Part shown: piece after piece, positions 1-7,258 of the stretch
Position numbering within the stretch: the stretch's first letter is position 1
Layout of the letters: each line of letters starts with the position of its first letter
Assembly: GCA_016839425.1 (NCBI GenBank)
Contig: JAEOUI010000378.1
Location: 1-16,983, forward strand
DNA from: Promethearchaeota archaeon
GTDB lineage: Archaea; Asgardarchaeota; Lokiarchaeia; Sigynarchaeales; SOKP01
DNA length: 16,983 nucleotides
Direction: 5' to 3'
Made by a program: the position numbers and the translations under genes
Notes under the pieces: generated by a model
What the model saw: only the letters and a program-made list of their open reading frames with translations
What the model was told of the DNA's origin: nothing
The model's database searches: none

Positions 1-772
1 CCCGTAATTTATTAACGATTTCATTCACGGAAGTGTCTTGCTCGGTGAGCCGTAAGAAAACGTCCTCTAGATTAGCACCAATTTTATCAGCTTTTAATCT
101 TAGTTCTTCCATTGTACCAATTCCTACAATTTTTCCTTTATTAACGATGGCTATTCTATCGCATAAGTCTTGTGCAACTTCCATTATATGCGTTGAAAAT
201 AATATAGAGCCTCCATTACTTGTATGCAATTCTAATATTTCTTTAAGAACCCTTACTGATTTCGCATCAAGTCCCGCCATGGGTTCGTCAAGCACGAGTA
301 AATCGGGATCGTGTAAAATAGCAGCAATAATTTGAATTTTTTGCTTGTTTCCGTGAGACAATGTGGCGATGAGATTATCGTAATATTCAAGCGCTCCAAA
401 GCTTTCTAAATATTCTTTTATTCTTTCGCTTGAACTTGTTGCGTCTAATTTTCGAATAGAAGCAATAAAATTGAATAAGTCTCTAGGCGTTAACGACTTG
501 AAGATTAGAGGTTCTTCTGCAACATATCCAATTCGTTTTTTAATGTCAATATCATCTTTTAAAGGATTCATATCAAGCACCCTTATGCTTCCGTCGTTGG
601 GTTCAAGTAAGCCAAGAATCATTTTAATAGTGGTGGTTTTTCCCGCTCCGTTTGGACCTAAAAGTCCAAAGACCTCCCCAGAATTCACTTCAAACGATAA
701 TCCATCAACGGCTTTCACATCATCAAAATATTTTTTAAGATTTTGTGCGACAATAATCTTTCCGTCTTTCAT
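1..772 (-). CDS. ABC transporter ATP-binding protein, 3' end missing
   Basis: This is the ATPase subunit of an ABC exporter of the ABC-2/DrrA type, which would power a separate membrane permease, expected beyond the left edge. The 257 residues visible hold Walker A GPNGAGKT (39-46), signature LSHGNKQ (138-144), Walker B LLVLDEP (158-164), D-loop GLDA and switch His195 in STH. The Q-loop position reads GYVAEEP, with Glu in place of Gln, as is common in this subfamily. The C-terminal end (LEDVFLRLT) is the usual closing motif, so only the tail is cut by the window edge. The ATG at 772-770 is the only reasonable start, because an in-frame stop lies five codons upstream. Substrate cannot be told. 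It is divergent from the NERD helicase gene, with 218 nt between the two starts. Confidence 0.95.
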   Translation of the reverse strand, partial: MKDGKIIVAQNLKKYFDDVKAVDGLSFEVNSGEVFGLLGPNGAGKTTTIKMILGLLEPNDGSIRVLDMNPLKDDIDIKKRIGYVAEEPLIFKSLTPRDLFNFIASIRKLDATSSSERIKEYLESFGALEYYDNLIATLSHGNKQKIQIIAAILHDPDLLVLDEPMAGLDAKSVRVLKEILELHTSNGGSILFSTHIMEVAQDLCDRIAIVNKGKIVGIGTMEELRLKADKIGANLEDVFLRLTEQDTSVNEIVNKLR

Positions 773-800
773 TGGTATTATTTCTCAACTAATAAATAGG

Positions 801-847
801 AATGAAATTTTCATTAATGTATAAAAATTACTTTTACATATTTAAAA
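801..847 (-). promoter_or_regulatory. Putative promoter and palindromic operator of the ABC gene
   Basis: On the minus strand a TATA-like box TTTTAAATA (847-839) predicts a transcription start near 818. A palindrome AATGAAATTTTCATT (801-815, 7-bp arms and one central base) lies immediately downstream of that start, where a bound repressor could block transcription. The AT-rich context makes chance palindromes possible, so the operator role is only a proposal. Confidence 0.4.
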
Positions 848-964
848 GCATCTGGTAAAAAATTGATATTCTCCAATGGTAAATTAGACTCGGTATGCTT
901 AATCATCTATCCAGATATTACACCTATTTATAAACTTAAATGTAGATAATATGTCAAAAATTAG

Positions 965-972
965 TTTATATA
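965..972 (+). promoter_or_regulatory. TATA box of the NERD-helicase gene
   Basis: TTTATATA is centred about 22 nt before the ATG at 991 and no Shine-Dalgarno sequence is present, which fits a leaderless transcript starting at or next to the start codon. Confidence 0.55.
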
Positions 973-990
973 TCGTAAAAATCATAGCTC

Positions 991-2796
991 ATGCTTAACA
1001 AGCCTCCTCCAAACGCAACGCAAGGTGAGAAACTAGTATATAAACGCCTCGAATATATTACCAATTCTCATCCCCAATGTTTGGGATATGCCGAACCAGA
1101 CATAGGAGGTCTTAGACCAGATTTCTTGCTGCTTTCGCCAGAATTTGGAGTAATTATAATAGAAGTAAAAGATTATCTCCCTGAAAACTTATGTATCTTG
1201 AATAAGACTGGGGGTTGGGAACTATTGGAAGAAGATAATAAGATATTTGTAAAAAATCCATTTGATCAGCTATATAATTATTGGAGAGCCGTACAAGATC
1301 GCGTGAATCATTGCAAGTTTTCAAATAATTTAATGGTTCCAATCGTGCGAATTGCTGTTTTTAGTAATATACCAAAAACACATAATTATGCGGAAGAAAT
1401 AAAGAGAAAAGCACCTACCAAAATTCACGCTTGTTTTAAAGAAACACTCGCTAGAAACGATTCATTTGAAACATTTCTCAATGATATTCTTCCTACTAAA
1501 GCCGTGCTTACTAAACAGCAATTCGAAGTATTAAGAGCAAACATTGTTCCTACATGCCGCCTTCCAACGACTAGTCAAGCAAGTTTATCGGAATTTTATT
1601 CCGAATCGGAAAAAATAATATTATTGGATCGCGAGCAAGAAAGATTGGCGCGCAAGTTAGGCGATGGACACAGGCTTATTTGTGGAGTTGCAGGGAGCGG
1701 AAAAACTGTATTGTTAATAGCTCGAGCAAGAATCTTGGCATTAAAACACCCAAACTGGAAAATTCTTATTCTTTGTTATAATAAAAACCTTCAAAAACAA
1801 CTCTTTCAATTATTAAATCCTCAAGATTACGATGCAGATATTACGATAAGTACATTCCATGGATGGGCAAGACAATTCATCTTGAGTACAAATTCTGAAT
1901 ATTCTATGTTATATGAAGAAGCATATCAGAAAGCTGAGAAAGAGGGCAGAGTAGACGATTTTTTTGATGTTGTTGTTCCGAAGATTTTAATTAATACGGT
2001 TCAGAGCCTTGGAGCAAATGAAATTGCCTATAATGCCATTTTAATTGATGAAGCTCAGGATTTCAAAAAAGAGTGGCTTCAAGCCGTCGTTAACATGTTA
2101 AGCAAGGAAACTAATTCTCTTCTTATAGCTTGTGATGGAATTCAAGGGATCTATGCTCGAAAGCCATTTTATTGGTCTGATGCGGGTATCCAGGCGCGTG
2201 GACGAACCAAACGATTTGAAAATTCATATAGAACACCCATCGAAATAGGAAAATTAGCCCAAAAAGCTTTACCCGACTTCATTGCGAAATTATTAGGAAA
2301 ATTTGACGAATTTATTCCAACGAAAAAATTTTTAGGAGTTCATGGCACGGTTAAAATTGAGATTTTTAATAGCCGGGAAGAAGAATGTCAAGCCTTAGCA
2401 GAACATATTAGTAGGATGTCAAAAGAAAATCGAGAGATTTTTGTTCTTTTTAAGAAAAATATGGAAAAGCATAATTTTAATCACCCTCTATTTCTATATC
2501 TAAAGAAAAAAGCCATTAAATGGAACTATTTAGGTGGAAAAGACACGATACCAACAATATTACAGATTGGAACCATTTATGGGACAAAAGGATTAGAATG
2601 CAACACGATTATTGTACCTGAAGTAGATACATATGTTTCAGATAAAGATCGACAATTATTATATGTAGCCATGACTCGATCAAGGAGAAGGTTGATATTA
2701 AGTGCAAAAAGGTCTAGTGGTATAGTAAACACGCTTCGTTCGTTTCAAAATTTAGAACAAAACCCTGCACACGGGACAGAGTCGGGAACCAATTAG
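991..2796 (+). CDS. NERD nuclease domain fused to UvrD-type SF1 helicase
   Basis: This 601-residue cytosolic protein joins a nuclease-related domain (NERD) to a superfamily 1 DNA helicase. The NERD part (about 8-130) has the restriction-endonuclease-like residues: Glu13 in GEKLVYKRL, Asp44 in LRPDF and the Glu58-x-Lys60 pair in IIIEVKDY, so the nuclease looks intact. The helicase part has Walker A GVAGSGKT (232-239), motif Ia/Ib-like stretches around LCYNKN and STFHGWAR, Walker B LIDEAQDF (351-358), motif III LIACDGIQGIY, motif IV SYRTP, motif V IYGTKGLE (529-536) and motif VI LLYVAMTRSRRRL (556-568). Such fusions are known in bacteria and archaea and are tied to DNA repair or, by inference, to defence against foreign DNA. 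Nothing nearby proves a defence role. The last 45 nt overlap the convergent DUF4313-like gene. The ATG fits a TATA box 22 nt upstream. Confidence 0.93.
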   Translation: MLNKPPPNATQGEKLVYKRLEYITNSHPQCLGYAEPDIGGLRPDFLLLSPEFGVIIIEVKDYLPENLCILNKTGGWELLEEDNKIFVKNPFDQLYNYWRAVQDRVNHCKFSNNLMVPIVRIAVFSNIPKTHNYAEEIKRKAPTKIHACFKETLARNDSFETFLNDILPTKAVLTKQQFEVLRANIVPTCRLPTTSQASLSEFYSESEKIILLDREQERLARKLGDGHRLICGVAGSGKTVLLIARARILALKHPNWKILILCYNKNLQKQLFQLLNPQDYDADITISTFHGWARQFILSTNSEYSMLYEEAYQKAEKEGRVDDFFDVVVPKILINTVQSLGANEIAYNAILIDEAQDFKKEWLQAVVNMLSKETNSLLIACDGIQGIYARKPFYWSDAGIQARGRTKRFENSYRTPIEIGKLAQKALPDFIAKLLGKFDEFIPTKKFLGVHGTVKIEIFNSREEECQALAEHISRMSKENREIFVLFKKNMEKHNFNHPLFLYLKKKAIKWNYLGGKDTIPTILQIGTIYGTKGLECNTIIVPEVDTYVSDKDRQLLYVAMTRSRRRLILSAKRSSGIVNTLRSFQNLEQNPAHGTESGTN

Positions 2797-3033
2797 AACG
2801 AATTTATCAGTAAGGAAGAATTCACCTTCTTCGAATAATACTTCGATAGTTTCGTAGTTTTCAGGAACATCTTTAAGAATGAATTCGTTTTCATCTAAGT
2901 CAATTTCATTACAGGGAATGGATAATTCTGCAAAGGCTTCTCCAGCCTTAGTTTTTAAGAAGATCGCAAGTTGACCGTTTGGATAATTTTTTTTTTTCAG
3001 ATGCATTCGGACTTTTTTTTGCATAAGTATCAT
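2752..3033 (-). CDS. DUF4313-like small protein
   Basis: A 93-residue acidic soluble protein of unknown function. The order of motifs, YPNGQLAIFL (17-26), GEAFAELSI (31-39), NEFILKDVPEN (49-59) and a closing TDKFVLIGSRLCPVCRV, follows the DUF4313 family, whose members read roughly YxNGRLAIxL ... GEPYAxLT ... KDxxEN ... TGxxVxSGY. The match is from memory of the family and is not a computed hit. The first ATG (3033) is preferred because a TATA box on the minus strand is centred about 25 nt upstream; ATGs at residues 4 and 10 are alternatives. The 3' end overlaps the convergent helicase gene by 45 nt, and that overlap encodes the conserved C-terminus, so both genes are probably real. Confidence 0.72.
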   Translation of the reverse strand: MILMQKKVRMHLKKKNYPNGQLAIFLKTKAGEAFAELSIPCNEIDLDENEFILKDVPENYETIEVLFEEGEFFLTDKFVLIGSRLCPVCRVLF

Positions 3034-3054
3034 AAGCTAATATCAGAACGAAAG

Positions 3055-3062
3055 TATTTAAA
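3055..3062 (-). promoter_or_regulatory. TATA box of the DUF4313-like gene
   Basis: Read on the minus strand this is TTTAAATA, a near-consensus archaeal TATA box. Its centre is about 25 nt from the ATG at 3033, so the transcript should begin at the start codon. This spacing supports the 93-residue start. Confidence 0.6.
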
Positions 3063-3114
3063 AAAAAACAGGTTAAAAATTTTGTGAAATAATACTTTAA
3101 CTATAATGGGAACC

Positions 3115-3525
3115 TTACGATTTTAATAATTTATTAATCGTTTCAAGATTTTTTTTCTTAGAAAAAAAAGCTATTTTAAAAATCTCGTATTCATCTGGAG
3201 AGAGGATTGTTTTGAAGTTTTTCGCATTTACAGCGGTAATTTCAAATGCTTTATTAATCAATTCACACGGATAATCACCACACATACCGCAGTTAGCTAA
3301 ACCCTGCTTTATACAGCACTCTTTCACGCTATATTCACAATTTTCGATATCTTCACAACCTCTACACTTCATTCTATCAGGATTCTCAAGGTCGCGAGGC
3401 CATCCAACTTTTCCCATTAATATAGCGGATTCTCGGAGCTCTTCAATATTTCCACTCATTGTTGCTAAATATCTAGGACATTCAGAACAATCATCACCAC
3501 AATATGCTATTTTCGTAAATAACAC
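3115..3525 (-). CDS. DUF3795 Cys-rich, probably metal-binding protein
   Basis: A 136-residue soluble protein of the DUF3795 family, common in archaea and anaerobic bacteria. Eleven cysteines lie in the family pattern: YCGDDCSECP near the N-terminus (Cys9, 13, 16), CRGCEDIENC (Cys54, 57, 63), CC (70-71) and NCGMCGDYPC (Cys79, 82, 87). The spacing suggests bound zinc or an iron-sulfur centre, but no biochemical role is established. The start is a GTG at 3525; the three codons just upstream are all stops (TGA TAA TAG), so the gene cannot begin earlier. A TATA-like ATTTATATAAG on the minus strand (3578-3568) would give a leader of about 20-25 nt. It is followed after 81 nt by the DUF4313-like gene, which has its own promoter. 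Confidence 0.9.
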   Translation of the reverse strand: MLFTKIAYCGDDCSECPRYLATMSGNIEELRESAILMGKVGWPRDLENPDRMKCRGCEDIENCEYSVKECCIKQGLANCGMCGDYPCELINKAFEITAVNAKNFKTILSPDEYEIFKIAFFSKKKNLETINKLLKS

Positions 3526-3567
3526 CTATTATCAAGATTTGTTTTATTAAATTGTTAAATGACATGT

Positions 3568-3578
3568 CTTATATAAAT
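3568..3578 (-). promoter_or_regulatory. TATA-like box of the DUF3795 gene
   Basis: The minus strand reads ATTTATATAAG, predicting a start near 3548 and a short leader to the GTG at 3525. The sequence is nearly symmetric, so it could also act toward the plus strand. Confidence 0.4.
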
Positions 3579-3678
3579 AAGGAGGATTGATATTATGCGT
3601 TTAAAGCATATAACATGAGATAAAAACATTTAATGCAATTTTAATAAAGAAATTCTTTGATTTAAACAAAGTACCAAG

Positions 3679-3686
3679 ATATAAAT
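3679..3686 (+). promoter_or_regulatory. TATA box of the zinc-finger gene
   Basis: ATATAAAT is centred about 29 nt before the ATG at 3712, giving a transcript with almost no leader. Confidence 0.5.
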
Positions 3687-3711
3687 TCTTGTAATTGACT
3701 ATTTATTTGTA

Positions 3712-4344
3712 ATGTCGCAAAACGGTTACGAACAAAAAAACATTCATATTATTTGTCCTCACTGTAAAACAAGTTTTACAAGACCGATTGAATTTAAAAA
3801 AAGCGATGGACTTTACTCAACTCTCATCAATAATCATCCAAACAATAAGGGTTGTCCACCATTCTTAATCTTTATCGATAAGCACGGAAAGCATAGAGGA
3901 TCCCAGAAGATAGATGTTATTGAAACCGCGAGCGAAACAAATCAAAAGTTCGTTGAAAACGCTCAAAGCAGGATTAATGAGTTAGAGGACGAAGTTAGAT
4001 TTTACCACATTAAAGTTCCCTCTCATAAAGGCGGAGGTTTTGAATGCAAGGTCACGGACGATGCGGATTGGGAAATATTGAACACAAAACTTTATAGAAT
4101 TTTAACTGAATTGCTCATCGATACATACGAGGAGAACATGCTAGGTATTATTACATTAGAAAAGTACAGAGAATTTGAAGGGGGAATTCTCATCTATGGA
4201 AAATATCAAGGCATGATCTATACGATTTTTTGGAAGGATCAAAAAAAGATTCAAAGACAATCAATGAACGAAATTCAGATGAACGCCAACTTGACAGTTG
4301 AGAAATTATTTACATTGTATGACTTGGCAGATTTATTATTTTAA
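3712..4344 (+). CDS. Zinc-finger N-terminal, coiled-coil protein of unknown function
   Basis: A 210-residue soluble protein that I cannot name. The N-terminus has CPHC (Cys15, Cys18) followed by His42 and Cys48 (HPNNKGCPPF), enough for one zinc site, then a short beta-like stretch FLIFIDKHGKHRG and QKIDV. A probable coiled coil covers about 72-97 (ETASETNQKFVENAQSRINE). The C-terminal half (about 108-210) looks like a compact alpha/beta domain with GGILIYGKYQGMIYTIFW and an amphipathic final helix. The layout of an N-terminal zinc finger with an 'FxxFIDKxGKxRGxxKID' motif and a C-terminal alpha/beta domain recalls uncharacterised Asgard archaeal proteins; this is recollection only. It is the first gene of a plus-strand run and has its own TATA box. 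The next coding start is about 100 nt downstream. Confidence 0.75.
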   Translation: MSQNGYEQKNIHIICPHCKTSFTRPIEFKKSDGLYSTLINNHPNNKGCPPFLIFIDKHGKHRGSQKIDVIETASETNQKFVENAQSRINELEDEVRFYHIKVPSHKGGGFECKVTDDADWEILNTKLYRILTELLIDTYEENMLGIITLEKYREFEGGILIYGKYQGMIYTIFWKDQKKIQRQSMNEIQMNANLTVEKLFTLYDLADLLF

Positions 4345-4447
4345 TTTAAAATTTCCTAGTAAATACCCACCAAGTACCATAATAAAGATATATAAGAGCG
4401 GACTTTCTTGTGTATTATGGATAAGAATTAATTTTTTCTTTAGCTCA

Positions 4448-5266
4448 ATGCAGGTATCGATCGAGCAACTGGCTGAGAACATATTAAATCAAAATGTGAA
4501 AAATATTAGATTAATCAGTTATTTTAAGAGATCTACTTCAAAAACTCCAATCTTTTTGAGCCAGATCAAGAGAAACTACGCTGAAATTAGACCTCTCCTT
4601 AACAATGGTTTGATTAAAGATTTTGATCCAGTAAAAAGTTATGAATTTTTCATTGATAAATTGGAAAATTGTTTTTACGAATCTTATCAAGAAAAAATTG
4701 ATTTTCTCAAGGACGAGATTTGGCGCAGGAAACGAGCCAAAAATAATCTTATAAAGAAAGCAGAGGAATTAGAACCAAAAGAGGGAGATAAGGACTACGA
4801 TAACAAATTACACGATTGCTTGGAGTTTGCCAGAAAAACGATCGATATGCTGGATAAGATGGAACTCGAAAAAGAGGATTTTAACAATGTAATAGAGAAA
4901 TATCAAGAAAAAATGAAAGAAGATCCCGTCTACAAGTTATTATTATATGTGCGAAACGACAAAGAAATAATTTTTAACAAGAGGACCGCTGATGACGAGC
5001 AGATCGTGCGCAAGAAGTTGCTTACCTACGCCGAAGCGTGCGTTCCAGGAGAAGCAAAGGATTTAGTAATGGAAATGAAGAGCCGAGGATTTTATAAGGA
5101 GTATTCTCCCGCAAAAAATTATTATATTACGGACATAGGTTTGATAGTGGATAAGAAATTAAAAGAGCGTTCATGGGAGGAGCAAGAAGAAATAGAAGAT
5201 CTACGACCAGAAGAAGAACTCCAAGAAGAAGAATTTAAGCGGTTAAAGGCGGAATTTAATCTTTAA
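4448..5266 (+). CDS. Paralogue A: putative winged-helix/coiled-coil protein
   Basis: A 272-residue soluble, highly charged protein of unknown function. It aligns without visible gaps over most of its length to the next gene (5405-6226), with about half the residues identical. The block near the N-terminus (18-75: LISYFK, KTPIFLS, NGLIK, PVKSY) resembles a winged-helix domain. Residues about 76-155 are long charged helices, and the segment from 165 on (LYVRNDKEIIFNKRT, then YKEYSPAKNYYIT) could be a second winged helix, followed by an acidic Glu-rich tail. DNA binding is inferred only from that resemblance. The reading frame is open back to 4298, but the ATG at 4448 is chosen because it aligns with the paralogue's first residue; the longer version would overlap the previous gene and add an unrelated sequence. 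Confidence 0.82.
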   Translation: MQVSIEQLAENILNQNVKNIRLISYFKRSTSKTPIFLSQIKRNYAEIRPLLNNGLIKDFDPVKSYEFFIDKLENCFYESYQEKIDFLKDEIWRRKRAKNNLIKKAEELEPKEGDKDYDNKLHDCLEFARKTIDMLDKMELEKEDFNNVIEKYQEKMKEDPVYKLLLYVRNDKEIIFNKRTADDEQIVRKKLLTYAEACVPGEAKDLVMEMKSRGFYKEYSPAKNYYITDIGLIVDKKLKERSWEEQEEIEDLRPEEELQEEEFKRLKAEFNL

Positions 5267-5373
5267 AGAATAACTTCTATTGACATCAAAGCGATAACTT
5301 TCTTTTTATCGAGAAAGAAATACTTCCTTTTATTATTAGTCGGTGAATTCGTTTTAACCTGCAAACCGATCGC

Positions 5374-5382
5374 TTTTTATAG
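5374..5382 (+). promoter_or_regulatory. TATA box of paralogue B
   Basis: TTTTTATAG is centred about 27 nt before the ATG at 5405, with no ribosome binding site between. Paralogue B therefore appears to be transcribed on its own, leaderless, and not only by read-through from paralogue A. Confidence 0.5.
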
Positions 5383-5404
5383 AATAAAAACGTAAATAAT
5401 TGTA

Positions 5405-6226
5405 ATGCAAATCGAGCTTCTATCGTCAATAGAAGAAAAATCATTTCTAAAAATTAAAAATATTGAATTAATTTCATATTTTAAAAATTCAACAATAAAG
5501 ACGCCAATTTTTTTGAGTACTATTCAAAAGAGTTATCCCGAAGTTAAGGCGCTTCTTGAAAACGGTCTTATAAAATCTTCCAAACCAGTGAAAAGCTACT
5601 TTTTTAACTTGGACAAGCTCGAGGACTTTTTTTACGAGATGTATCAGGAAAAGATAGATTTTTTACAAGATAAAATCATTTCGAATCAAATGAAACAGGA
5701 AAAGATCATTAACGATGTAGAAAAATTGGAGCCTGAGAAAGATTGCAATGATTACGACGATCGTTTAAAAGAATGCGTCCTTTTCGCTAAAAAATCTTTA
5801 GAAGAAATTGACCAATTAAAGCTCAAAAGAAAAGATCATAAAAATTCAATTCACGACTTGCAAAAAAAGATGATAAGCGACCCGCTTTATAAATTCATGT
5901 TATATGTTCGAAACGACAATGATATCCTCTTTAACAAGAGAACAGAAGATAACGATGGATTCTTGAAGAAAAAATTACAAAATTATGCAAATTCTTGTGC
6001 GAATGAAGATGGAAATAATGTCCTTTCCACGCTAAAGAAGCGAGGATCATATAAGGAATTTTCTCCCGCAATGAATTATTACATAACAGAATTAGGAATT
6101 ATAGCTGATGGAGAACTAAAAAGAATACGATGGATGGAAGATGAAATCGAACCTTACGAAAAAACACCAGAAGAACTCATCCAAGAAAAAGAATTCGAGC
6201 AATTAAAGGACATCATTGGATTTTAA
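5405..6226 (+). CDS. Paralogue B: putative winged-helix/coiled-coil protein
   Basis: A 273-residue tandem paralogue of the preceding gene. Shared blocks in order are LISYFKxST (22-30), KTPIFLSxI (32-40), NGLIK (53-57), PVKSY (61-65), YQEKIDFLxD (80-89), KLEP (107-110), LYVRND (166-171), FNKRTxD (176-182) and YKExSPAxNYYIT (216-228). These blocks are kept while the coiled-coil surface and the acidic tail differ, as expected if both copies are functional but divided in role, for example as subunits of a heterodimer (inference). No catalytic motif, signal peptide or membrane segment is visible. The gene is 138 nt after paralogue A and has its own TATA box, so the two may be regulated separately. 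The function is unknown; a DNA-binding or chromatin-associated role is the best guess. Confidence 0.82.
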   Translation: MQIELLSSIEEKSFLKIKNIELISYFKNSTIKTPIFLSTIQKSYPEVKALLENGLIKSSKPVKSYFFNLDKLEDFFYEMYQEKIDFLQDKIISNQMKQEKIINDVEKLEPEKDCNDYDDRLKECVLFAKKSLEEIDQLKLKRKDHKNSIHDLQKKMISDPLYKFMLYVRNDNDILFNKRTEDNDGFLKKKLQNYANSCANEDGNNVLSTLKKRGSYKEFSPAMNYYITELGIIADGELKRIRWMEDEIEPYEKTPEELIQEKEFEQLKDIIGF

Positions 6227-6296
6227 TACGATATTATTATGCAAAGTAAACATTTTTAGATCATTCAAAAAGTTTTAAATGATACCAAAGGTATTG

Positions 6297-6305
6297 TATT
6301 ATAAC
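6297..6305 (+). promoter_or_regulatory. TATA-like box of the 7-TM gene
   Basis: TATTATAAC is centred about 30 nt before the ATG at 6331. It is weaker than the other TATA boxes, and no clear Shine-Dalgarno sequence is present. Confidence 0.35.
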
Positions 6306-6330
6306 TTTTTCAAACGAGATGAAATAAAAA

Positions 6331-7116
6331 ATGATCACATGGATTATTCTCATACTTTTGATAATTTGGTGTATTTATAAACGCACGCGCGAGGATGGAG
6401 AAGTCAAGGGCCTCCCATTGGGACTTCCACGAGGTACAATCAGGGCAATTGTTACTCTCCTCATCGTTTCGCTCCCTCTTCAGTTTTTAATAATGAACAT
6501 GCCCATTCCAGGTATTGTCGTTAATGCACTATTTATCGTGGTGGCTTTTTATTTTGAGGCAAGAAAACCAGGAGAAGAGCGATTAAAAAGAATCATCAAG
6601 GAACTAAAAAATCCCGAGAAACATTATATAGAAGAAAAGAAAATTAGAAAACCATTATACTGGCCGAAATATACAGTGAGAATCACGCTCATCCTCTTAC
6701 TTGCCTTGATAGTCATCATTTCAACAGTTAGTGAAAAGATAAATTCATTTGAAGCAACCAGCACCATTATCGATGTTGTCTTGATTATTGGGCTCTACAT
6801 GATTGGATCCATATTTAGGGGCATAGGAGTTTATAAGGAACGAAAGAAACTCAAGGACCAAATATCTGAAATGAAAGATGTCCAAAACATGTCTCGTTTT
6901 CAAATTATGGAAAATTTAATGGTCGAAAAATTAGGGTGGTGGGCACGCAAGGGAAAGTTCATTTTGTCAATGTTCGTGTTGATCTCAATGATTGTATCTT
7001 TGGTCTTTTACACATTTAATATTCCAGGTCAAATAATATCCACTCCAGACTATACTTTAACGCTTGAGGGCGTGCTCCTGTTGGTAATAAGTTTGTACTA
7101 TGGTATAAGAGATTGA
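6331..7116 (+). CDS. Multi-pass membrane protein of unknown function
   Basis: A 261-residue integral membrane protein with about seven hydrophobic helices at roughly 3-17, 36-56, 59-77, 115-133, 143-165, 209-229 and 243-258. A charged cytosolic loop (78-113) and another (168-208, with helical KKLKDQISEMKD) separate the groups. The sequence GLPRGTIRAIVTLL before the second helix, closed by VAFYFEARK, resembles the 'GLPxGSVRALLALL...FYFGxR' motif found in several uncharacterised membrane families. The last helix (VLLLVISLYYGIRD) looks like a second copy of the same helix-then-basic-residue ending, so an internal repeat is possible. No transporter, protease or enzyme motif is recognised. It lies 104 nt after paralogue B and is followed by a clear T-rich terminator, so it is probably a single transcription unit. 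Confidence 0.78.
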   Translation: MITWIILILLIIWCIYKRTREDGEVKGLPLGLPRGTIRAIVTLLIVSLPLQFLIMNMPIPGIVVNALFIVVAFYFEARKPGEERLKRIIKELKNPEKHYIEEKKIRKPLYWPKYTVRITLILLLALIVIISTVSEKINSFEATSTIIDVVLIIGLYMIGSIFRGIGVYKERKKLKDQISEMKDVQNMSRFQIMENLMVEKLGWWARKGKFILSMFVLISMIVSLVFYTFNIPGQIISTPDYTLTLEGVLLLVISLYYGIRD

Positions 7117-7134
7117 ATGAAGTAATGCAAAAAA

Positions 7135-7155
7135 TTTCTTTTTTAGTTTTTTTTC
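7135..7155 (+). terminator. T-tract terminator
   Basis: Runs of six and eight T within about 20 nt directly after the 7-TM gene match the oligo-T termination signal of archaeal RNA polymerase. No hairpin is present or needed. Confidence 0.6.
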
Positions 7156-7258
7156 TTATCTACTTATTCTTTTCACTTATCAAGTTCTAAAGTGACTTTT
7201 AAATAATTTATTTATGTTATGATTATGGTCCAAAATAATTTAGTAAGTTGCATTTTCA

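Noticed and set aside
33..824. Two plus-strand reading frames (33-335 and 471-824)
   Set aside because: They are antisense to the ABC ATPase gene, whose Walker A, signature and Walker B motifs are clear on the minus strand; the plus-strand products have no domain character.
3581..3618. GGAGG followed by a 7-codon reading frame (ATG at 3595, stop TGA) resembling a leader peptide
   Set aside because: The nearest TATA box on the plus strand would start transcription at about 3599, after the GGAGG, and the following gene has its own TATA box at 3679.
4298..4447. N-terminal extension of paralogue A by 50 codons
   Set aside because: It overlaps the previous gene, has no counterpart in paralogue B, and the ATG at 4448 aligns with the first residue of paralogue B.
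5292..5317. Overlapping 6-bp hairpins CGATAA/TTATCG and CTTTCT/AGAAAG after paralogue A
   Set aside because: Short, AT-rich and mutually exclusive; archaeal termination does not need hairpins, and nothing else marks the site as functional.
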